Positions 43,251-55,200 of a stretch of 64,000 nt of DNA are shown here, one piece after another (position 1 is the stretch's first letter; each line of letters starts with the position of its first letter). Under the pieces are notes generated by a model. It was not told where the DNA came from, did no database searches, and saw only the letters and a list, made by a program, of their open reading frames with translations. Source of the DNA: Brachionus manjavacas. Taxonomy: Eukaryota; Rotifera; Eurotatoria; Ploima; Brachionidae. Both the position numbers and the translations under genes were made by a program. The stretch covers positions 744,001 through 808,000 of the forward strand of contig JAHQIY010000009.1 of NCBI GenBank assembly GCA_019054805.1, written 5' to 3'.

Positions 43251-43513
43251 TTTTAAGAATTTGAGAATTTCGAGCAAATTTTTTTCTAATTCAAGCTTTG
43301 TAGCACAAATTTAACAAACTTTCGCAATGTTTTCCCTTTAAAAAAAAGCTTTCTTTTAACTTGAACGCGTTGTTCAGATTGTTTAGATGTAATAATTCAA
43401 AATTAAATATTTTTTGCAATTTAGAACATAATTTAAAAGATTTATTTAGAAAAAAATTATGCTCATTTTTATTTAATAATTTTTAATCTAAAATAAACGT
43501 CAAAGAATATTTT
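43251..43513. promoter_or_regulatory. Head-to-head intergenic gap (PDHX and membrane protein gene)
   Basis: Only 263 bp separate the divergent start codons, so a shared promoter region is likely by position. I see no recognisable core promoter element other than A+T-rich sequence. Confidence 0.35.
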
Positions 43514-44062
43514 ATGGAAAAGCTCACATTTAATAATCTTTCAACACGCAGATCATCAGAAGAATTTTTCAAGTTGGTTTGTACTAAAACAAATTTTAAA
43601 AATAGCAGTAATAATACGTCAAAAGTTTTTTGGACAATTGGTCAATTTCCATCTTATCTTGACGAAGTGCGCGGCAATTTTTCAAGTTGGCTATTCTTTT
43701 TAATTGATTTGTCGATTTTTTATTTCGATTTATATTTTTACGAGCCATATAAATATTTATCAAATAATTATTTTCAATTTTTAATTTCAAAATTTGAATT
43801 CAAAATATTTCTGCTATTGATATTTTTGGTTTTGGTATTACTCTTGCAAATAGCTATCGCCTGGTTTTTTTCCAAAGACAAAATTGACTATTTCAACAGA
43901 AATCAAGGTAAGAAATTTTTATTCAACTTTAAAAATAATTTAAAAAAACCCGTATTAACAAAAATAACTAAAGTATCAAATAGGCGTTTAATCAATAAGA
44001 AATTAATGAAAAATTTAAAGTTTTACAACTTACAGACCTTAAAACAGAGCAAAAATCAGTAA
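43514..44062 (+). CDS. Unrecognised membrane protein with two hydrophobic helices
   Basis: Frame of 182 codons, not recognised. The N-terminal 55 residues are polar (MEKLTFNNLSTRRSSEEFFK). There are hydrophobic segments at about 59-75 (WLFFLIDLSIFYFDLYF) and 97-118 (KIFLLLIFLVLVLLLQIAIA), and then a Lys/Asn-rich basic tail. This would leave a two-helix membrane hairpin with charged ends. An alternative form is possible: GTAAG at 43908 and an AG at 43982-43983 could bound a 76-bp intron, which would give a tail of four more residues and stop. Composition, the open frame and the head-to-head placement with PDHX support a real gene; nothing in the sequence shows its function. Confidence 0.5.
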   Translation: MEKLTFNNLSTRRSSEEFFKLVCTKTNFKNSSNNTSKVFWTIGQFPSYLDEVRGNFSSWLFFLIDLSIFYFDLYFYEPYKYLSNNYFQFLISKFEFKIFLLLIFLVLVLLLQIAIAWFFSKDKIDYFNRNQGKKFLFNFKNNLKKPVLTKITKVSNRRLINKKLMKNLKFYNLQTLKQSKNQ

Positions 44063-45293
44063 TTTTTGTTATTTTGAACAAAAAAGAAAATTTTTTTAAA
44101 ATTTAAATTATTTAACAATCGATTTTTTAAGTAACGTAGAGACATAAAGAAATTATGCAAGTCGCTTTCAGAATTACAAAATATAGAATGATAACATTTA
44201 AGCGTTGTTATAAATTTTATTTTTTCATAAATTTGAACAAAATAATTTTAAAAATATTAATTTAGAATAATTTCTTTCATCGCAACTTTTTTGCCTTCAA
44301 GTATAAAATACAAAAAGTTTAAATAAATTAAATTCAAAATAAGGAAAAAATTGAGCAAAAGAAATATTAAGAGATAATTAAGTCAGAAGATTTGAAAGGT
44401 AGAATATTTTTAATTTTATATTTAAATTTAGAATTTGACTCAAACAGCAGTGCAGAATAGAAAAAAATGCGTAATTGCTCGATTTTACATATTACTTAAG
44501 GACAGTGTATTATAAATTTCTTATTTTTTTTTAATTTCAAGGCTAATGATCCATTATTCATTTATTTAATTAGGTAGTTGAAAATATGTTTCTTGGAAAA
44601 ATTAGATTTTTTATAAAAAAATTTATTGAAAATATTAAATAAAAGATTAATATTTCAAAATCAGAAAAAATCAGTTTTTTATCAAACATCAGTTAAACTA
44701 ATTTTCATCATTTGTCAATTTTTAAAAGAATGCTAATAGACTGTCCAAAATATTAGGCTAACAAAAAATTAGTTAAATCTAAAAAAATTGGTGCAAAACC
44801 CCTGAATTTTCTATACACTATATTAAATAATTTAAATAAAAGTGGTTAAAATTTAACTAATTATTTTTTCGTATTCAGTGACTTTAAGTTTATCAAAGCA
44901 TTTTTTGAACAAAATTTAAAATGGTTTTATAAAATTTTGCAACTAGATTGCTAATGACCTCACTCTTTTATTGCTAGCGTCAATAAAGACGGCGTTAATT
45001 GTCTGGAATAGCTTCAAATTTATCTGGAATATTTAATTTGATTTTTTTATCTCAATTATAATTATCATCAGAAGAAACAAGGTTAAAATTAAAAATAAAT
45101 TAAATAATATTTTATTGAATTCAAATTTTCTTTTATTCAATTTAAAAAAAAATTCTAATGTAATGAAAAATCTATCGTTACATTCAAATTAAAATTATTT
45201 AAATAAACTTTTTTTAAGATTTGTTCAAGCGACCATCACATCTAAACTTCAGAAGGCCAAAAATATCTAAATTTTAATAAACTTTTACTCAAA
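44063..45293. other. Intergenic, A+T-rich
   Basis: No supported gene or repeat. The last hundred bases serve as the upstream region of UBXN6. Confidence 0.5.
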
Positions 45294-46595
45294 ATGTCTT
45301 TTATAAAAAACTTAATTGCAAAACACAAAGAAAAAAAATATGGAAAAGGACACCGGCTCGGAGACACACCAACTCCATCAGTTACTCCCAGTTGCGCACC
45401 AGCTTCTTCGTCTCAATCAATAAGTTCATCGAAAAATGAGGCAGCTCGTCTCGCTGGGGAAGCGGCTTTACAGCGCCTTCAAAATTTGAACAAACCAGCA
45501 AATCCAAGACCAGTTACGGCTGCACCACAGTCATCCAGATCAGAAATGGAAAAGGCAATTGCTTTGAAGGATCACTACTTTGGCAAGCATGAAGTTGTGG
45601 ATAATGTATCATTAAAGTCCAAAGTAAAAATTTACTTTACATCCAGTGTTTTTCAACCAGGTGAAAGGTACCCGATTGAGGAAGTTGAGGATAAAATTGA
45701 GCAAAATTTGATTCAAAATTTGGAAATCGAACCAATTTTGATTTCAGTCACTCTACTGTTCACTGCTAATTACAAGAACAAAGAAAAATTAGAGAAATGT
45801 GTCGAAATTCTCAATAAATTTGTGGACAATATAATTAATAATCCGAGTGAGGAAAAGTACCGGAAAATTCGCTTGGAAAACGCAATATTTAAGGAAAAGG
45901 TTTATTCGTGTAAGTATGCAGATATGGTCTTGAAAAAATCTGGCTTCATTGCTCGGACTATTAAGCTAGATGATGGTAAAGATGATGATGTATTTTTTTT
46001 CGAGGGAGATGATCTGGAAAAACTAGAAAACCTAAAATCTGCTTTGAGTATTGGCGAAGAAGTGGTGCCCGAATTGGATAGAGATGTAAAAGTTTTGAGG
46101 ATAAAAGAATTGAGTCGAATGAATGATTTTAGTTTGAGTGAAGAATTTTTTAATTTAAAAATTGAAGAATTGAAAAAAGAGCAAGCATTAAGGAATGAAG
46201 CGGTTGAGAAAGCCGGAATGTTACGGACCAAAGCGATGAGGGAGCGAGATGAGCAAATTGAGTTAAGGCGATATAATTACTCGATTATTAGAGTAAAATT
46301 TCCGGATGATTTCATTCTACAAGCAATTTTTAAGTCAAAAGAAAAATATGATGCTCTTTACGAATTAGTTCAGAATAGTCTGAGTTTTGACAATATTCCG
46401 TTTGAGCTAATTGGTCACTCGATCAAGAAACCAAGTGGTAACAGCGGTTTGATGGGTTCAAATCTTGCTGAAGTTGGTCTAGTTCCGTCTGCTCTTCTTT
46501 ATTTCAAAATAAGCGACTTGATTGATCCAAATATTAAGAAAAAAATACATTTTTATCTAAAACCTGAATTGTTGGAAAAAGCAGAAAATTTCTAA
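45294..46595 (+). CDS. UBXN6: UBXN6 (UBXD1), p97/VCP cofactor
   Basis: Intronless frame of 433 codons, close to the 441 of the human protein. The N-terminus is basic (MSFIKNLIAKHKEKKYGKGH). Residues about 49-64 (EAARLAGEAALQRLQN) are the VIM helix that binds the p97 N-domain. Residues about 160-245 are the PUB domain (LEKCVEILNKFVDNIINNPS; EEKYRKIRLENAIFKEKV), which holds the p97 C-terminal tail. Then come the conserved helix FFNLKIEELKKEQALRNEAV and RTKAMRERDEQ, and a UBX domain at about 335-415 (YNYSIIRVKFPDDFILQAIF ... GLVPSALLYF). The ending LKPELLEKAE also fits the family. Role: adaptor for p97 in sorting of ubiquitylated cargo and lysosome clearance. An AATAAA hexamer overlaps the stop (46595-46600). 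Confidence 0.94.
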   Translation: MSFIKNLIAKHKEKKYGKGHRLGDTPTPSVTPSCAPASSSQSISSSKNEAARLAGEAALQRLQNLNKPANPRPVTAAPQSSRSEMEKAIALKDHYFGKHEVVDNVSLKSKVKIYFTSSVFQPGERYPIEEVEDKIEQNLIQNLEIEPILISVTLLFTANYKNKEKLEKCVEILNKFVDNIINNPSEEKYRKIRLENAIFKEKVYSCKYADMVLKKSGFIARTIKLDDGKDDDVFFFEGDDLEKLENLKSALSIGEEVVPELDRDVKVLRIKELSRMNDFSLSEEFFNLKIEELKKEQALRNEAVEKAGMLRTKAMRERDEQIELRRYNYSIIRVKFPDDFILQAIFKSKEKYDALYELVQNSLSFDNIPFELIGHSIKKPSGNSGLMGSNLAEVGLVPSALLYFKISDLIDPNIKKKIHFYLKPELLEKAENF

Positions 46596-46992
46596 ATAAA
46601 TTTGAAAACAATTTTTTTTATTCTAAAATAATTATTTATTAAAATTTATGTAATTCTTATTTAAATAAAAGTACAAATAAATATTTTGAAAATTTAATGG
46701 AATAAATCTGTTCATCAACACTTCAAAAAATGTTACTTGACCACATAAATTTTTATCTTATCTGGTGATTTTTGGTAAAAGAAAGAAAACTTTTTTTGGC
46801 TTTTTTAGAATTAGTAAAAAAATATAAAATTGTCAAAATTAAAATTTACTCCTTAAAAAATAATAAAACAAAAGAGAAGGTACAGTCACTTTCACTGATT
46901 TATGCTAGCAATTGTAATGGCTTGTGTATGAAGAATATCACAAAATTTAGAAATTTAGACTTAGTTTATTAAATTTGTTGATTTTCTAAAAT
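46596..46992. other. Intergenic, A+T-rich
   Basis: Short gap between UBXN6 and the Tigger element. A 66-codon frame at 46772-46972 lacks any recognisable feature and is not called. Confidence 0.5.
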
Positions 46993-47209
46993 TAAAGTCG
47001 TACCTCGGTAAAACGAAAGGGTCGGTTCGAAATTTTGGTATTAGTTATATCGAAATTCGTTATATCAAAATTTACATGTTAAAGGATTTAGAGAAAATTT
47101 TTTTATTCAAAGTTTATTTTGGAAAAATAATGTTTAAAAAAAAGAAAAAATAAAACAAAATAAAATGGAAAAATTAATTTTTTTTATTTGACAAGAACTC
47201 ATTCAAAGT

Positions 47210-48121
47210 AGGTTGTTTAGTAAAAGCATTATTAATCAAAAAGTTTTCCATACTAAACAAATTATTGATAAAACTAGAACAATCGCTATTATTTAAAAAA
47301 AAAATTCTTAAGTAGTTAATTTTATCTAAAGCCTCTTTTAAATTAATAGTTGGGTTTGAAATTTCTTCTATCTCTTCATCTTCGTCTGAATCAGTCGCTA
47401 TATTAAGTTGATCATCACAGCCAACTTTTTTTACATTTTCTTCGTCGCTTAATGTACCAAAAGCTGAAAGTTCTGCGTCAATAGAAACATATGGCTATTT
47501 ATCAAAATCGAGTTTTTTTTCATAATTTGAAATTTCTCGATATTCTTTTTCTTCTTCGTCGTTAGAGTCTTGACCGAATAAAAAGTCGCCGTTGAATCCA
47601 GCTTTTCTGAAACAATTTTGTATTGTTGATACTGAAACGCTGTCCCATGCACGCTTGATTTTATAAATTGCTGATAAAACGTCAATACTTAAAATTGTTG
47701 ATCCGTGCTCAATCGAATGTAGTTTTTCTCGTACAATATCGGTTCGATATTTTATTTTAAAAGAGTGAATTATATCTTGGTCTAAAGGTTGTAACACAGA
47801 CGTACAATTTGGAGGGTAAAACACGATTTTGATATTATCATTGTTATGCTTGATGACCACTGAAGTAATCCAAAAATAGCAGTACTTTTCGATTGTCATT
47901 TTTCAATTGTTTATTCCACTTTGTTAACCATTCTTTGAATATACTACTATCCATCAAAGCATTTTGATTGTGACGATGATACACAGGAAGATTTGATTTA
48001 ACGATTTTATTTGCTTTAAAGCATCTCGGATTCTCAGAATTTGTGTAAAAGATTTACGTTTTTTCGGGTCTGTATCGGATGATTTAGACGTAGAGACTTT
48101 TGAAACTGATTTTTTATTCAT
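47210..48121 (-). pseudogene. Tigger-like DDE transposase, deleted and frameshifted
   Basis: Starts MNKKSVSKVSTSKSSDTDP and KKRKSF, a typical basic lead-in to the CENP-B/pogo helix-turn-helix. It then jumps, by an internal deletion around 48030-48050, straight into ENPRCFKANKIVKSNLPVYH and EWLTKWNKQLKNDNRKVLLF. The DNA-binding domain and the first catalytic Asp are therefore missing. LLFLD and QPLDQ carry the second and third acidic residues of the DDD triad. A frameshift at about 47848 separates them. The open part 47899-47495 encodes the rest of the catalytic core (FYPPNCTSVLQPLDQDIIHS), and an acidic C-terminal part continues to about 47210 after another stop. Confidence 0.82.
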
Positions 48122-48159
48122 TTTTATTTAATGTATTTTTATGTTCAAATAATTTTCCT

Positions 48160-49640
48160 TTTTTAATTTATGTCTCGAGAATAATGATATTCCTGACAGT
48201 TGGAAAATTTCTAAGATAACGATGATTCCAAAAAAAACAATAAGCCATGATCCATCAAAGTACAGGCCAATAAGTGTTACCAGCTGTCTGGGTAAAATCC
48301 TAGAAAGGATAATTAAAACTAGACTCTATTCATTTTTGGAATCCAAAGGTTTCATTTGTAAAGAACAATCTGGTTTCCGACAACACCGTCGTACCTCAGA
48401 CAACCTTGTGTTCTTAAGCCAAAAAGTCTCTGAGACATTAATTAGGAAAAAAAAGTATGCTCCCTTTTCTTTGACATTTCTCAAGCCTTTGACAAGGTTT
48501 GGCATAGTGGTATCATTTATAAACTAAGTAAAACTGGAGTCCCACTGTATATTCTTGAGTGGGTAAAGAATTTCTTAAATAATAGAAAGCTTTTTATTAA
48601 ATTAAATAATTTTGAGTCTACTTGTGGAGAAATAGCAACTGGCGTCCCCCAGGGTGCCGTTATTAGCCCTCTTTTATTTTCAATTTTTATTAATGACGTA
48701 CCTAAACAGGACAAAAAAAACAATTCTTACTCTTTATTTTTTGCAGATGATTTAGTCACCTTCTTCATATTTAAGAAATATGGTAACATTTCCAAAGTTA
48801 TAAATAGCTACTTGAAAAAAGTCGAAACTTGGCTCTACAAATGGAGACTAAAAATGGCTCCCGATAAGTGCTGTTACTTAATTTTTTCTGGAAATTCTTC
48901 AAAAAATCAGGATCTAGTTCTTAATCTTCTTGGCAAGTAAATTCCATACTGTGATTGTCCAATTTTTTTAGTTATAAAATTTGATGAAAGCTTATGTTTT
49001 AACTTTCAAGTCGAGTTTATCCGGTCTAGGTGTCAAGATAGACTAAATATATCAAAATTCTGTCCCATAAATCATGGAAGCTCAATAATAAAACTTTAGT
49101 AGGGGTTTATAATGCTCTCATAGGTTCAATTATAGATTATAGTTTTTTTAGTATAAAACTAGTCTCAAAAACAAATATCCAGAGGTTACAAGTACTTCAA
49201 AATATCTCTATCAAGTCTATTTACCATCTCCCCTTTGACACCCCGTCGGAAATTTTTTATAACTTCCTTGAAGAAACTAAATTAGATCCAATAAAATTAA
49301 GACTAGAAAAACTGTTTATTAGATACTTAAAAAATTGTTTTGGTCACAAAAACGCTTTGATAACAAGCCTTTCGAAAGAGTACGTTGATGTCTTTGTTGA
49401 AAGCTCAAGAATACCTGACTTTAGAACTCCCTTGTCAATTGTCTCAAAGTATTTGCAGCAGTGGATAGTTCAAAGCTTGTAACTTTTCTAAAATGTATTT
49501 GTAATTTGCTCTTTCTGAAATTATTTAAACTCTAACACTATTTAAAAATTCTTCTAACAATGGTGAAAGGAGTTTAATTACTCAAAGCCATTTAAAAAAA
49601 AATTTTATTAAATAAACTATCAAAAAAAAAAAAAAAATAT
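48160..49640 (+). mobile_element. LINE family B, longest copy, nested in the Tigger element
   Basis: Covers the reverse transcriptase from the fingers to the end: IPDSWKISKITMIPKK, YRPISVTSCLGKILERII, EQSGFRQHRRTSDNL, FFDISQAFDKVW (motif A), GVPQGAVISPLLFSIFIND (motif B) and SLFFADDL (motif C with the catalytic Asp pair). The C-terminal part is LVGVYNALIGSIIDYSFF to about 49482. A frameshift near 48470 and a stop near 48938 inactivate it. The 3' end AATGGTGAAAGGAGTTTAAT, AAAGCCATTT and TTAAATAAAC, then an A run, finishes at about 49638. The endonuclease part is missing (5' truncation). It is the reference copy for the family B fragments elsewhere. Confidence 0.85.
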
Positions 49641-49775
49641 TTCGTTGCATCAAAATTTCGTTATATCAAAGTTCGTTATATCAAAAATTTTTTGTATAGA
49701 ATTTAAAATAGTTATTTCCGGTTCTTAGTTTTCATTTCGTTAAATTGAGGTTCGTAATAAGAAGGTACGACTGTA

Positions 49776-51380
49776 TTTGTGAAACTAAAATCTAATTAAG
49801 TTCCAATAAAATAAAATAAATTTTATTATTTTTGCCCTATTTCAATGAAAAAAAATAAAAAAATTTCATTAAGAAGACTTTGTTCCCCGATTTGATTTAG
49901 AGTTTTTAATTTTTAATTTAAAAGATAATTAAATTACAAATTAAAAATAAAAAAAGGGTGAGGTAGAAAAAACTTATAAAAAAATTTAACAAATTTAGCT
50001 TATATAATGAAAGAAAAAAATATGAATTATAAAAATCAAAAAAGGAAAAAAAAAGAAATTTAAAAATCAAAATGGGGCGAAAATTAGACTGGGTCTTAAT
50101 TCAATAATTTAGCAACCAAATTAACCTTAAGAAATTTATTTCCTCTTCAAATGATGCAGCCTCCGATCATTCAAGTCAAAATAACTGTGCTTAGTGTCAT
50201 ACTAATAGTGCTCATCTGATGAAAGTTTCATATTGACTGTACCCATAAAATTGTGAATTTAATATGAGTTTAATAGTTTTCTAATAGTTTTTGGTTCAAC
50301 TGACTCAAACCGAAAATTTCACCTGATAGAATTTATGCTCCCTTCACACGAACAACAAAAATATTTTGATTATTTCTGGACTCAGTTAATTTATGTTTGT
50401 AATATACTATAAATTAATACTAATGTAATCAATTATATTTCTATTGATGCTGATTTTTTTAAAACTTTTTGCAATGGCTAAAAGTCAAAGCCACCTGAAT
50501 CAAATTTAATCAAATGTTGGTTTCACTTTGAATCAAATGCAACCAAATAAAAATGTAACATTAGAATGATGGAATATTTACAAGGGCAAAAATAATCTCA
50601 AAAATTTTATTAGTTAATTTAATAAACTATTTCAATAACTGGCAATTTTTGATGTACTTCCAGGATGCTATGACGAATAGTCTTATTGAAAGTAATAAAA
50701 GTATAAAAAAAATTATTTTTACAAATCGTGTTAAATATAATATATTACCAGTTTGCGAAATTTTTGAATCGTAAATTTGAATACATTCAAGTCTTTTTCA
50801 AAATATATCTCTATTCACAAAATATTTTGTAAATAGACCCAAAGCAGGTCGAAAAGTGAAATCCTTGCTTACAATATGATCAATTAAGAAATTAAAAAAA
50901 AATTTGTTCTTTCTCTTGCATCGAAAAAATTTAAAAATTGGGATTTTTAATTCATGTTTTTTATCTTATTATTCAATTGATTATATATTTTCCCCATAAA
51001 TTAATTTAAAGAAATTAGAAGAATCTATTCATTTTGCATATATTGGAAAAAGTTTGGTATCTCTTCATTCTTGAGCTTTTGGTACATTAAATGAAAACTC
51101 TTGTCGCTAATCAGACTTCTCAATATTAGTGCTTTTTATCTTTTTATCAAAATGACTTTATGTCTTATTCTCTTTAATAAGATAAAAATTTTGCTTTTAG
51201 TTTTTTTATCTTTTTATATATTTCATTCTACCTGTCTCAAAAAATACATATAAGGGTAAACTACTTTTTTGTAAACCGTTAATTTCTTTTAAAATATTCT
51301 GTCTCTTAATGGATCTTTAATATAATTATATTCTAATAATATAAGTTAAAACTTTAATTTTAAAGAAGATAGGCCTTATC
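49776..51380. other. Intergenic; contains a CFAP65 exon fragment copy
   Basis: A+T-rich, no complete gene. The notable content is the 99-bp duplicate at 51028-51126. Confidence 0.5.
51028..51126 (-). pseudogene. 99-bp copy of a CFAP65 exon 20 fragment
   Basis: Identical to 52640-52738, within CFAP65 exon 20, except for three substitutions, in the same orientation and 1.6 kb away. The flanks are unrelated. All three changes alter the encoded residues, and there is no frame context, so it is not functional coding sequence. Confidence 0.85.
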
Positions 51381-52047
51381 GAGAGTTGTTTAAAATTCAC
51401 AAGTCTCAAGTCAAGTCCAAGTCCGGATTTTTTTTTTCTTAAAAGTCCGAGTCAAAGACTTTTATCTTATTTTTTTAAAAAAGTCCAAGTCCTCAACTGA
51501 ATATTGAGTCAAAGACTTTTATTTTGTTTGATGTAGATTAATAATTCTGGAACGGAAGATCACGAAAAATTTCGCCTAATTTTCAACTACTGTAGAAGCA
51601 TTTTTTTCATTTATTTTTTATTGCTTAACATGATCGTGAGATTTGTTTTTGCGTTCAATGAATCCGAAAACTTTTTTGCTAAAATTGCAAGAAAATTCTG
51701 AAAAATGGCAAATCTTTATTTATTAGATAACCCATTAGTAAATAAATTTTTTGATATTTAATTTTACATAAAAAATTTATTTGATTCAATGATTTTTATT
51801 TTTATAATTTTTTTTTATAAACTTTTTAAATTAAACTGAGATAAATAAATAGAATCGTCAATCAATCATCAAAATCTAGGGACAAATGAAACTTCTTGCG
51901 TTCCAAGAAGTCACTGTTGCAGTAAAATGATTTCTCCGTCACAGGTTATTATTATGGAAGCAAAGCGAATTTTTTTTTTTTTAATTTTAAAGTTCGGACT
52001 TTTTTCTTATGACTTGGACATTAATTTGGGACTTTTAGGCAATTCTG
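51381..52047. mobile_element. hAT-like non-autonomous element, copy 1
   Basis: The left end GAGAGTTGTTTAAAATTCAC (51381) and the reversed right end CAGAATTGCCTAAAAGTCCC (from 52047) are imperfect TIRs of the hAT CAGnnTTG type. The flanking octamers GCCTTATC (51373-51380) and GTCTTATT (52048-52055) differ by two transitions and fit an 8-bp target duplication. AAGTC-type strings (AAGTCCAAGTCC, AAGTCCGAGTC) crowd the left subterminal region. The 71-codon frame at 51927-52142 runs out of the element and is not a transposase. Confidence 0.72.
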
Positions 52048-52223
52048 GTCTTATTCTGACATTAAATTTTAATTTATTAAAAAAAATGATTGTTCTAAAT
52101 AACGACTTGCCTAAAATAAAAAGAAAAAAATTTACCGATTAAAAAATATTATCAATTCTGTATTTATTGAAGAATAAAATTAAAATAATTTTTATTCAAA
52201 CAAAAGTCAATATAAAGGATTAT

Positions 52224-55200
52224 TTAAGCAACATCGCCAGATATCAGTGACATTACAGGAGAACTCACTGAACTAGAATTTTTCGATCTTTCTATTGAGT
52301 TAGCTGGCATTGGAGACGCATTAAGCTTTGAATGTGAGACCTTGGGTGGAAGCGCGATCAACCGGGGTCTACTGGTCATGTTAAACTCTTGGTAAAAAGC
52401 TTCAGTTAATATGTTTGATAGTGTGTTTTCAAATATGCTCTCAATCAATGAACCGAAAATTGGCGAACTTTAAAAAAAATTAGAAATTTAATATTAATCT
52501 AATTGTTAATTTGAGTAGTTTACATTTTTATTTTTTGTAAATATTCGGTAGATTTTTCATTCTTTTTAATTTTCTCTTTTTTTTTGGGACTAATTGGACT
52601 CTTTTGTTCATCATTTTCATCTTTTTTTTCATCTTGCTCTTCATTTTGCATATATTGGAAAAAGTATGGTATCTCTTCATTCTTGAGCTTTTGGCACATT
52701 GAATGAAAACTCTTGTCGCTAATCAGACTTCTCAATATATCAGAAAATATATAATCAAGTAAATTGTTTTCTTCTTGATTGCAGGCTATTTTAAAGTCCT
52801 GGGCGATGTTTTGGTTTATTGGTACATTTTTTTGCTTCGAAATTATGCCAAGCACTGGATCGACGAATTTAGTAGAACTATTTTTAATTGAATTAGATAG
52901 CTCTAAATATTCATCATAAACTTGAGTTCGTGCAAGAACATTTAAATTTAGCAAAAATGGACTAGGTGGAATAGGCTTTTTCCAAAGTTTTTTTTCGGCT
53001 CGTTCCCTGCGTACTCTATCCAAATTTGACTCTTCCAAATTGTTGTATTTTATTATTGGTGGTATAGTCTTATACCGATGCGTTCCCAACTGACTATTGC
53101 TTTTATTCGTTTTGCCTCTCAAATCTTGATAATCTATTCTAGATGAATTGTCATTTATAGTTTCAATTCCTTTCTAATAAAAAAATTCAAAATATCAAAA
53201 GTTATTGCATTAGAAAATTAATTACTAGGCGCTCATACAGCTCTGGTTCTTCTATCAAAAATTCTTCGAATTGTCTTTTTTGTTCTTGCTTCCAAAGCTC
53301 TAAATCATATCTATATTTTTCCATCTCGGTCTCATTTTTTATCTTAAAAAAATACATTTAAATAATTTCGGGAAAAATTTTTGAATTTTACCTCACAAAT
53401 TAAATTTATATTATAAAAAGCTGCTTTGTCCATTGAAATAAATGTGACTTTACATAGTTTACTCTGGTTTGTATCTATTAAACCACGAGATGGGTTAATT
53501 CGAATAAACTAAATTTACTGATAGAATAAATTTTTATTGTTTTTTTAAAAAAATGTTACTCGTATGTGATCAGGATTGGTAACATGCCACGTAAATGAAA
53601 TTCTATGCTCCGGAGAATTATTTTTGACAAAAAGAAATTTTCTTTCTCTTGAAAAAAGAGGCACTTCGCCCAACAAAAGACGATCAAAAGATAATGTTGC
53701 CAACTGTTGAAATAAAGTTTTTTAAAACTTAATTTATTTTTATTTAAGGTACTTGATTAGACAAAGTGAATGGTTGTTTCTCTGGAATTGAGTCACTTTT
53801 GTTATCTATTTTCATATTGTTCAACTTTCTTTTGTCATATCCAATACATTTAAAGGTGACTATGTTATAAAAAGCACTATTCACTTTGAATATGACTTCA
53901 GCCTTTGAAAAAAAAAATTATTTTAGTCAAAAAATCAATCTTAAAATATGGACTGTTGAAAATTTTATCATATAAATTGTATTCTATTTAAAAATAAAAA
54001 TTAAATCAGTCAAAAATATTTTTTAAAATGCAACATATAAAAATTTTACTCAATTCGTTCTTAATTTTTTTAGTATTGTTTATTTTAATTTCTGTGTTTT
54101 TTCCAATTTTTGAATTTAAATCTAGAAGACTAGAAGATAAAAAAATACTTAAGAACCCAATTATTTGTGATATTCAAGAATAAAATTGCTATAAAACTCA
54201 AAATCATTTTAAATGAAAATAAAAATTTTCTAAAAATTATTGTGATTTTTGATACTAAAAACTATTTTTTCCCTTTTCATAATTCTGGATAAGCAGTTTT
54301 CTTTCTATGTATAAATCAAATCTTCAAAACTTTAACGCTTTAATCCTAAACGAGGAAAAACTATCATCAAAAGTCTTCTTTTATGTAAAAATTATATGAA
54401 AATAAAAAATTCCAATTTGAGCTTGCGCTGAGTTGATTGAGTTGGTGAGTTGACAATGATACTAATACAAAACCAAAATCTTATCACTCTCACAAATATT
54501 CTAAAATGAATTAAACAATATTTTTCTAAAAAAACTCAAAATTGCTTAATATTTAAAATTGAGCTTAGAGATAAATTCATCCTTCGTATTATCATAATCT
54601 CTATCTAAAATTTTTGGAATATCGAATTTCTTGAATTTTTTAAAATAAATACGTATTTTCGATACTTATTCAACCATTAATAAGGTTAGACTTTTTTATA
54701 CCAATATTAAATAGATTCGATTTTCCAAAAAAAATTTTTAAATTTTAAAATCGAGAATTAGATCACACAAATGATAAAATTTTGTGACAAATAGTTTTTC
54801 ACTTAACGTGAATTTTTCGTGAATTTAGAATTTGAATATTTAAAAAGGCCTTTTTTTATTTCAATATCTATAGATCTCTTAACACTGAATGAAATTTTTT
54901 TTTGTTAATTAAAATGCAGCATAAAACCCTTATTTTTTATGAATTACATGACTAAATTGTTCACAAAATAAGACAACTAAAAATTAATATTCACATTTTA
55001 AGGAAGAACAAACTTTTAATTCTTTCATTCATTCTTTTAAAACCTTTTTATGATTATCTTAATTTTTAGCATCTACAAATATATTTGCATCCAAATTATT
55101 TAATAAAATTTGAAATTAATTAACAAAATTAAAAGAAAGCATTGGATTTAAAACACATTTCTGCAGAACTTTTAGTTCCAGTTTCATAAATAGTCCATAT

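Larger units (their letters stand above)
46995..49773 (-). mobile_element. pogo/Tigger-type DNA transposon with TIRs and TA target site
   Basis: The left end reads AAGTCGTACCTCGGTAAAAC (46995) and the reversed right end reads CAGTCGTACCTTCTTATTAC (from 49773). Subterminal TTCGTTATATCAAA copies lie inside both ends. TA flanks both sides (46993-46994 and 49774-49775), as expected for the Tc1/mariner/pogo superfamily. The transposase lies on the minus strand and is broken. A LINE was inserted between its start and the right TIR, so the original element was about 1.3 kb after internal deletion. Confidence 0.85.
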
